From the NCBI RefSeq assembly GCF_001949145.1, contig NW_019091533.1, forward strand, positions 3,660 through 15,186: 11,527 nt of DNA, written 5' to 3'. The notes below the pieces were generated by a model that saw nothing but the letters and a program-made list of their open reading frames with translations, did no database searches and was not told the DNA's origin. The position numbers were made by a program, and so were the translations under genes. Source of the stretch: Acanthaster planci. Lineage: Eukaryota; Echinodermata; Asteroidea; Valvatida; Acanthasteridae. Below are positions 7,705 to 11,527 of the stretch, one piece after another (position 1 is the stretch's first letter; each line of letters starts with the position of its first letter).

Positions 7705-8419
7705 GTAAGGAAATTTCCTCTCTTTTTGATATCATTTAGAAGTTTGATGAATCCCAATGATAGTTTTGATTGTTAAGAATCTTTTGTTTAAAGTTTGGTT
7801 TTTTGTTGGGTTTTGTGAATCGAGTTTTGTTGTCAGTTGTTGCATATCCTCTGCTCAACCATACTTTTTGCTTGTATGTAACATACAGGTGACTCTCGAC
7901 CAAAATCTGACCATATTCTGGTCCAGAGAGTGCATTTACTTCTGGATTTTCCATTGAAACCATATGATGTTTTGCCTTAGTAGCCCTAGTTTCATGCAGA
8001 TTATAATGTATAGATTACTTTTATATTTGTTTTCCTGATTGTTAATTTTTAATAGTCTTAGTATCATCGAGCTATCATTTCTTTTCATTTAGTGAATCCT
8101 AATTTTACTTGTAGCCTTATGGTAAAACACTGTCTGACCACAGGCCACATGGCCCAGTCCCTTGGTGGACATTCCAGTCCAATTAGCTTAAAGCCTTGGG
8201 GCTTGTGTAGGGTAGCTGGTAGTGGCCAGGCTAGCCTGGGACGGTGTCATTGATTATGGAAATTGCTGCTTCCCTTTTGCCTGATTGAACAAGAGGCAAG
8301 TGCCAGGCTACGCAGTGTCTGGATTGTTAATTTTGGGAAGTTAGAGTCCCACCAGTGTTTAGAGCCTAGAGTCTTATGTTTTTATCAATCAGGGTTTTGT
8401 TTGGATTTGTGAACAGATT

Positions 8420-8437
8420 TGGTGCCACTACTAGGGC
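8420..8437 (+). other. Candidate primer-binding site (tRNA-Leu-like)
   Basis: TGGTGCCACTACTAGGGC begins five bases after a CA (8414-8415) that could end the 5' LTR. Metavirid primer-binding sites start with TGG, the complement of the tRNA CCA end. Eukaryotic tRNA-Leu complements have the form TGGTGnCAGnAGTGGG, which this resembles only partly: the first eight bases fit and later ones diverge. The place is right, about 350 bp before the gag start, but the match is imperfect. Confidence 0.3.
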
Positions 8438-8626
8438 ACGGTCCAGAAGGTTTTTTTATCATTCTGGCATGTGGAGTAGGCTCCATCTTTAATTAGACCA
8501 GTGACAGATGAAGGTCCCTGTATGAGAGTTTATACATATACTTTTTTTTTCTCTTTATGCTTTGTTTAATTTTGTAGTAATGATTCTTAGAGTAAGTTCT
8601 TTTGTTGATGAGGATTTGTTGTTGAA

Positions 8627-8692
8627 CATGCTTCAGTGCTGTACCGTTCACTACCTATTCCAACCACTTTGTCTGTGTTCTCTCCTTTTCAG
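8627..8692 (+). repeat. 66-bp direct repeat, copy 2
   Basis: The second copy differs from 7639-7704 at two positions (T for C at 8668 and T for A at 8686). It ends TCTCTCCTTTTCAG, a strong acceptor-like sequence, and is followed by CCTGCCAGCAATC, which is unlike the sequence after copy 1. It lies 75 bp before the first plausible gag ATG. The two copies are 988 bp apart start to start, and similarity stops sharply at both ends. Confidence 0.9.
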
Positions 8693-8767
8693 CCTGCCAG
8701 CAATCAAGGGTCACAACCCCCCACCCCCATTACATGTGTCAGTAGTGGGATTGTTGGCACCTACATC

Positions 8768-8898
8768 ATGGAAGGAGAGAATGTGGTTAATGGTGGAGCT
8801 GCACCGGCACCTGCAGCCCACCACATCAGCTTCGTGCCGATTGACCTTAAGGTCAATGTCTTTGCAGGGTTGAAGCAGAACGTCAACCCTGCTCCCCG
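8768..8898 (+). pseudogene. gag: gag N-terminal remnant
   Basis: ATG at 8768 opens a frame starting MEGENVVNGGAAPAPAA and continuing to a Val-Phe-Ala-Gly stretch near 8854-8868. An Ala/Pro-rich N-terminus is usual for metavirid Gag. This frame stays open to about 8989 but soon becomes low-complexity Arg/Ser/Pro, a shadow of the nucleocapsid frame that opens at 8899. Gag capsid sequence, normally some 200 or more residues, is missing between this stretch and the nucleocapsid. That suggests an internal deletion with loss of frame near 8870-8900. An earlier ATG at 8636 lies inside the 66-bp repeat and is less likely to be the start. Confidence 0.5.
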
Positions 8899-9384
8899 AT
8901 GCAGATCCCCCAGGACCCCTCTCAAATGCAAATCCTCCACGCCACCCTTGAGAGGACTGTCCAGCAGCAACGGAAAATGGCAGAGATGATGGCAGTCATG
9001 AGGTTGGAGTTAAACCAGCTTCGTTCCAGTTCCTCATTTGCCAATATAAGGAGACCCCCGCGACTGCAACCCAGATGGGACGACAAAGGAAACCCGATCT
9101 GCTTGAGATGCGACAAGCCGGGGCACATGGCGAAGGAGTGTGACACCAGGCAGCGACTGGCTCCGTTAAACTACAATGTTCCTGTGTCGAGGGCCAGACA
9201 CTGGAACACTCTAGTAAGGCCGTCGGGGATTGCCTCTACATCGCTGTTGTTCTGGGAGGTCAGGAGGTCACCTGTCTTCTGGACACTGGGTCCCAGGTTT
9301 CTACAATACCATACGAGGTCTTCAGGGAATACTTCCAGACTAACATCGAGGAGATTAGCCTTGCAAAGCCTTACATCCGTTTAG
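8899..9384 (+). pseudogene. gag: gag C-terminal part with CCHC zinc knuckle
   Basis: The open frame begins with a Gln/Met-rich stretch likely to form a coiled coil (LERTVQQQRKMAEMMAVMRL), then a basic linker (RRPPRLQPRW), then the knuckle CLRCDKPGHMAKEC at 9100-9141. That is an exact C-x2-C-x4-H-x4-C nucleocapsid motif, which binds the element's RNA. Beyond about 9175 this frame only shadows the protease, which lies in the -1 frame, and it stops at 9382-9384. The ATG at 8899 is probably internal to the original gag; no separate initiation is implied. Confidence 0.75.
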
Positions 9385-10094
9385 TAGCCGCCAATGGCCT
9401 GCAGATCCCATACCAAGGTGTGGTAGAGCTAGATGTGCACTTGATGGGCCGTCAGGTTGAGCAGGCCGTCTTGTTCATTCTCAAGCCGACTGAGACCCCA
9501 ACCAGACCCATTCTTGGTATGAACGTGCTGCGGAGGTGTCAAGATTTGCTTTTCAAGGAGTCAGCGTCTTTCTTTTCAAGAACGATGCAGACAGAGCCTT
9601 GGTCCTGGCGCTCCAGGCCACCATCTGATATCGTCCGTGCAGCCAACCAGCGCCCCATAGTTATACCTGCCGGCACAGAAATGGTCATCCCTGGGCGATG
9701 CCACCCCTCTTATGTGCATGAGAGTGCAGTCCTGATTGAGTCAACCCCTGCGAAGTTCCTGCCCAAACATCTCATGATTGCCAAGAGTGTCTGTACAACC
9801 ACAAAGGGCCTTGTTCCTGTTCGAGTAGCCAACCCTAATCAGTGGGATGTCAAGGTACACAGTGGAATGAGGCTAGCACAAGTGAGTGGTGTGACTGAAG
9901 TGCTGCAGAGTGCACCATCTGTGGACAAGCTGGAGCTGGTCGAACTGGGGTTACATAAGGTGAAAGTGAGTCTTCGGGAGCAGACAGAGGATGGGTGTAA
10001 GATCACACCACAGGAGCTGCCAGTGCCAGTGAATGTTGGTCGAGAGGATTTGACCACAGATGAATTCGGGCAGCTTTGCTCTCTTCTTCATTGA
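9144..10094 (+). pseudogene. pro: Aspartic protease and linker of the pol frame
   Basis: This frame opens after TGA at 9141-9143 and is -1 relative to gag. A retroviral-type aspartic protease spans about 9222-9545: LLDTGSQVS with the catalytic DTGS at 9282-9293, and later ILGMN (9510-9524), the conserved hydrophobic-Gly turn near the end of such proteases. It would cleave the element's polyprotein. A linker of about 180 residues follows before the RT. It includes a stretch around 9750-9890 with VPVRVANPN, a feature common between protease and RT in animal gypsy elements. TGA at 10092-10094 cuts the frame; the same frame continues with RT sequence directly after it. Confidence 0.8.
9165..9208 (+). 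promoter_or_regulatory. Probable -1 ribosomal frameshift signal, gag to pro
   Basis: Slippery heptamer G_TTA_AAC at 9165-9171, in phase with the gag codons (CCG TTA AAC). A 5-nt spacer follows, then a stem made of TGTTCC (9177-9182) with GGAACA (9203-9208) and GTGTC (9184-9188) with GACAC (9197-9201). The two helices are separated by one T-T mismatch, and the loop is 8 nt. The protease frame opens at 9144, just upstream, so a -1 shift here would fuse the zinc knuckle to the protease. GUUAAAC is the heptamer used by equine arteritis virus. GGCC in the loop (9192-9195) could also pair with GGCC at 9218-9221 to form a pseudoknot. Confidence 0.6.
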
Positions 10095-10493
10095 CACCAG
10101 GATGTTTTCTCCAAAGACAGCCACGATTTTGGGAAGACCACCACAGTAAAACATAAGATCCCCACTGAGACGAATAGACCCATCAAGGAACGGTATCGGC
10201 GAGTCCCCCCACACCTGTACCAGGAGGTGAAAGACCACCTCAAGGCCCTTTTGAGCAAGGGCGTCATCAGGGAGAGCTCCAGCCCTTGGGCTTCTCCTAT
10301 CGTGTTGGTAAGGAAATAGTGTGGAGACTTGCGTTTATGTGTTGACTACCGACGCTTTAATGCAGTCACCACCTCTGATGCCTACCCATTGCCCAGAATT
10401 GATGAGTCCCTGGATGCCCTCCGTGGCCCCAGATATTTCTCCACCATTGACCTGATGAGCGGCTACTGGCAGATTGAAATGGATCCCAGTTGA
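10095..10493 (+). pseudogene. pol: Reverse transcriptase, N-terminal half (fingers and start of palm)
   Basis: The frame is the same as the protease, after the TGA at 10092. Recognisable pieces in order: the KHKI...PIKERYRRVPP entry segment of gypsy RTs, VIRESSSPWASPIVLV (fingers), [17 protein letters not shown], and palm motif [14 protein letters not shown] with the first catalytic Asp at 10449-10451. TAG at 10317-10319 interrupts between VLVRK and CGDLR. The frame ends at TGA 10491-10493, because one extra base in the CCC run at 10485-10487 moves the remainder of the RT to the next frame. Confidence 0.85.
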
Positions 10494-11049
10494 CCGGGCT
10501 AAGACGGCTTTCACAACTCCTATGGGATTGTATGAGTTTAACAGGATGCCATTTGGCTTGAGTAATGCACCGGCAACTTTTCAGCGATTCATGGAGCGGT
10601 GTTTTGGAGATCAGTCCTGTGAGACGCTGATGTTTAACCGTGATGACATTATTGTATTCTCTGCTGACTTCACATCACATTTTGAAGGGTTGAACATGGT
10701 CTTCTCTCGCTTAGCAGAACATGGTGTCAAGGCAAAACCTTCCAAGTGTCACCTGCTCAAGAGCTCCATCAACTTCCTTGGGCATGTGGCATCAGCAGAA
10801 AGCATCCAAAATGACGCGGTCAAATGTTCAGCGTTGGAGGAGTGGCCTGTCCCAACCTGGGCCAAAGCTGTACGGCAATTCCCAGGCTTTGCAGGATATT
10901 ATAGGAGGTTCGTGAAGGTTTTTTCAAAGATTGCCAAGCCCCTGTATGCTCTGACATCGCAGCCCAAGAAGGATTCCAAGAAGACGGGGAAGGCCCCGCC
11001 GTTTGTCTGGACCGCAGAATGCCAGGAAGCATTTGACCATCTTCGCTAG
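10486..11049 (+). pseudogene. pol: Reverse transcriptase, C-terminal half (palm, thumb, connection)
   Basis: This continues the RT in the +1 frame. Palm motif B reads MPFGLSNAPATFQRFM (from 10546). The catalytic box reads NRDD (10636-10647) before IIVFS: both Asp codons are kept, but the usual Tyr of YxDD is Asn and the next residue is Arg. Then follow LGHV (LGH is conserved), a connection region with FAGYYRRFV and FSKIAKPLYALT, and FVWT...CQEAFDHL. TAG at 11047-11049 ends the frame; RNase H continues directly in the same frame. The substitution at the Tyr position would be expected to impair polymerase activity even without the stops. Confidence 0.88.
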
Positions 11050-11527
11050 TGTCTGATGTCCCCACCGGTTCTTGCCTACCCTGACTACTCCAAGCCATTC
11101 CTCCTCTACACTGACGCGAGCAACGAGGGCCTTGGGGCTGTTCTCTCTCAAGAGCAGGGTGGCAGAGACAGAGTGATAGCTTATGCTAGTCGTGGTCATC
11201 TGACGGCAGAGAGGAATGATGCTTATTACAGTGCGTTCAAACTAGAGCTGCTAGTGATGAAGTGGGCCATCACTGAGAAATTCCGGGAATACTTGATGGG
11301 CGGCAGATTCACAGTGTACACAGATCACAACCCTTTGGTCCGCCTGAATACAGCAAATATGCAAGCAGTTGAACAACGCTGGCTAGCACAGTTGTCGAGT
11401 TTTAACTTCGATATCAAATACCGGCCTGGAAGGAAGAATGATTATGCAGATGCCCTCTCCAGGCTTCAGAGGCCCACTGCACCCGATGAGATTGAGGAAC
11501 CTGACGAAAGCAGCTTTGATGTCACAA
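11050..11527 (+). pseudogene. pol: RNase H domain of pol, runs off the window
   Basis: Open for 159 codons to the end of the window, in the same frame as the RT half before it. The catalytic acidic residues are all present: Asp in LYTDAS (11113-11115), Glu in KLELLVMKW (11245-11247) and Asp in YTDHNPL (11323-11325). The typical gypsy end segment follows, QRWLAQLSSFNFDIKYRPG with ADALSR, which leads to the integrase linker. It would degrade the RNA strand of the RNA-DNA hybrid. No defect is visible in the part in view; it is called a pseudogene because everything upstream in the polyprotein is broken. Confidence 0.9.

Larger units (their letters stand above)
7432..8626 (+). other. Non-coding; probable retroelement LTR/leader, edges unplaced
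   Basis: No gene is supported in about 1.2 kb. Because a same-strand gypsy element follows, its 5' LTR should lie here. The right edge may be the CA at 8414-8415, just before the primer-binding-site candidate. The left edge cannot be placed: many TG dinucleotides are possible and the partner LTR is outside the window. One copy of a 66-bp direct repeat lies at 7639-7704. Opposed open frames around 7736-7963 have no recognisable content. Confidence 0.4.
8415..11527 (+). mobile_element. Ty3/gypsy LTR retrotransposon, 5' part, degenerate
   Basis: The order is leader, gag remnant with CCHC knuckle, aspartic protease, reverse transcriptase, RNase H, all on the + strand. This is the Metaviridae order up to the point where the window ends; integrase and the 3' LTR should follow. 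The copy is inactive: gag seems to lack its capsid core, pol carries stops at 10092-10094 (TGA), 10317-10319 (TAG) and 11047-11049 (TAG), there is a one-base frameshift in the CCC run at 10485-10487, and the RT active-site box is altered. No envelope-like gene is visible in this part. The element is co-oriented with the Ig receptor gene, whose stop lies about 1 kb upstream. The left boundary given is the presumed LTR end and is uncertain. Confidence 0.85.

Noticed and set aside
7736-7963. Opposed open frames of 66 and 75 codons
   Set aside because: They are mutual shadows in AT-rich sequence, with no domain or start context.
8761-10238. Minus-strand frames across gag and pro (8761-8970, 8922-9146, 9839-10057, 9951-10238)
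   Set aside because: They are antisense shadows of the retroelement frames, which carry clear gag and protease motifs.
1-11527. CRISPR array, bacterial operon, rRNA or intact tRNA genes
   Set aside because: There is no regular repeat-spacer pattern, no ribosome-binding-site-led gene string, and no cloverleaf-capable tRNA sequence. The exon-intron structure is eukaryotic.

Overview
The window looks like animal nuclear DNA. Its coding signal is cut into short exons bounded by GT/AG and separated by AT-rich introns, and a degenerate Ty3/gypsy (Metaviridae) retrotransposon follows. Immunoglobulin-domain membrane receptors plus this type of gypsy element suggest a metazoan, perhaps a marine invertebrate such as an echinoderm, cephalochordate or mollusc. 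The species cannot be fixed from the sequence alone.

Region 1 (1-1812) has no intact gene. It holds a probable decayed V-type immunoglobulin exon at about 1105-1405.

Region 2 (1813-7385, + strand) holds seven exons that join in a phase-consistent way. They encode the last 349 residues of a single-pass receptor-like protein: a V-type Ig domain, a second Ig domain split over two exons, a Thr-rich stalk with one membrane helix, and a short tyrosine-free tail. Intron phases run 1-1-1-1-0-0-1, counting the intron before the first visible exon. The seven exons plus the one base borrowed from the upstream exon total 1050 nt, exactly 350 codons including the stop. The signal-peptide exon and any further N-terminal domains are not visible and probably lie upstream. 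The intron at 5892-6805 carries a second relic, a decayed copy of the second-half exon of Ig domain 2. The locus has therefore gained and lost Ig exons.

Region 3 (7386 to about 8767) holds a probable polyadenylation signal, then sequence with no gene. It contains a 66-bp direct repeat (7639-7704 and 8627-8692) and a weak tRNA-Leu-like primer-binding-site candidate at 8420. Much of this stretch is presumably retroelement LTR and leader, but the LTR edges could not be placed.

Region 4 (about 8768-11527, + strand) is the 5' part of a broken Ty3/gypsy element: a gag remnant with a CCHC zinc knuckle, an aspartic protease with DTGS, reverse transcriptase and RNase H. Integrase and the 3' LTR lie beyond the window. 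The pol reading frame has three in-frame stops and one single-base frameshift, and the RT YxDD box reads NRDD, so the copy is dead. The gag-to-protease junction keeps what looks like a complete -1 frameshift signal: G_TTA_AAC in phase, a 5-nt spacer, then an 11-bp stem. This is the most interesting molecular feature in the window.
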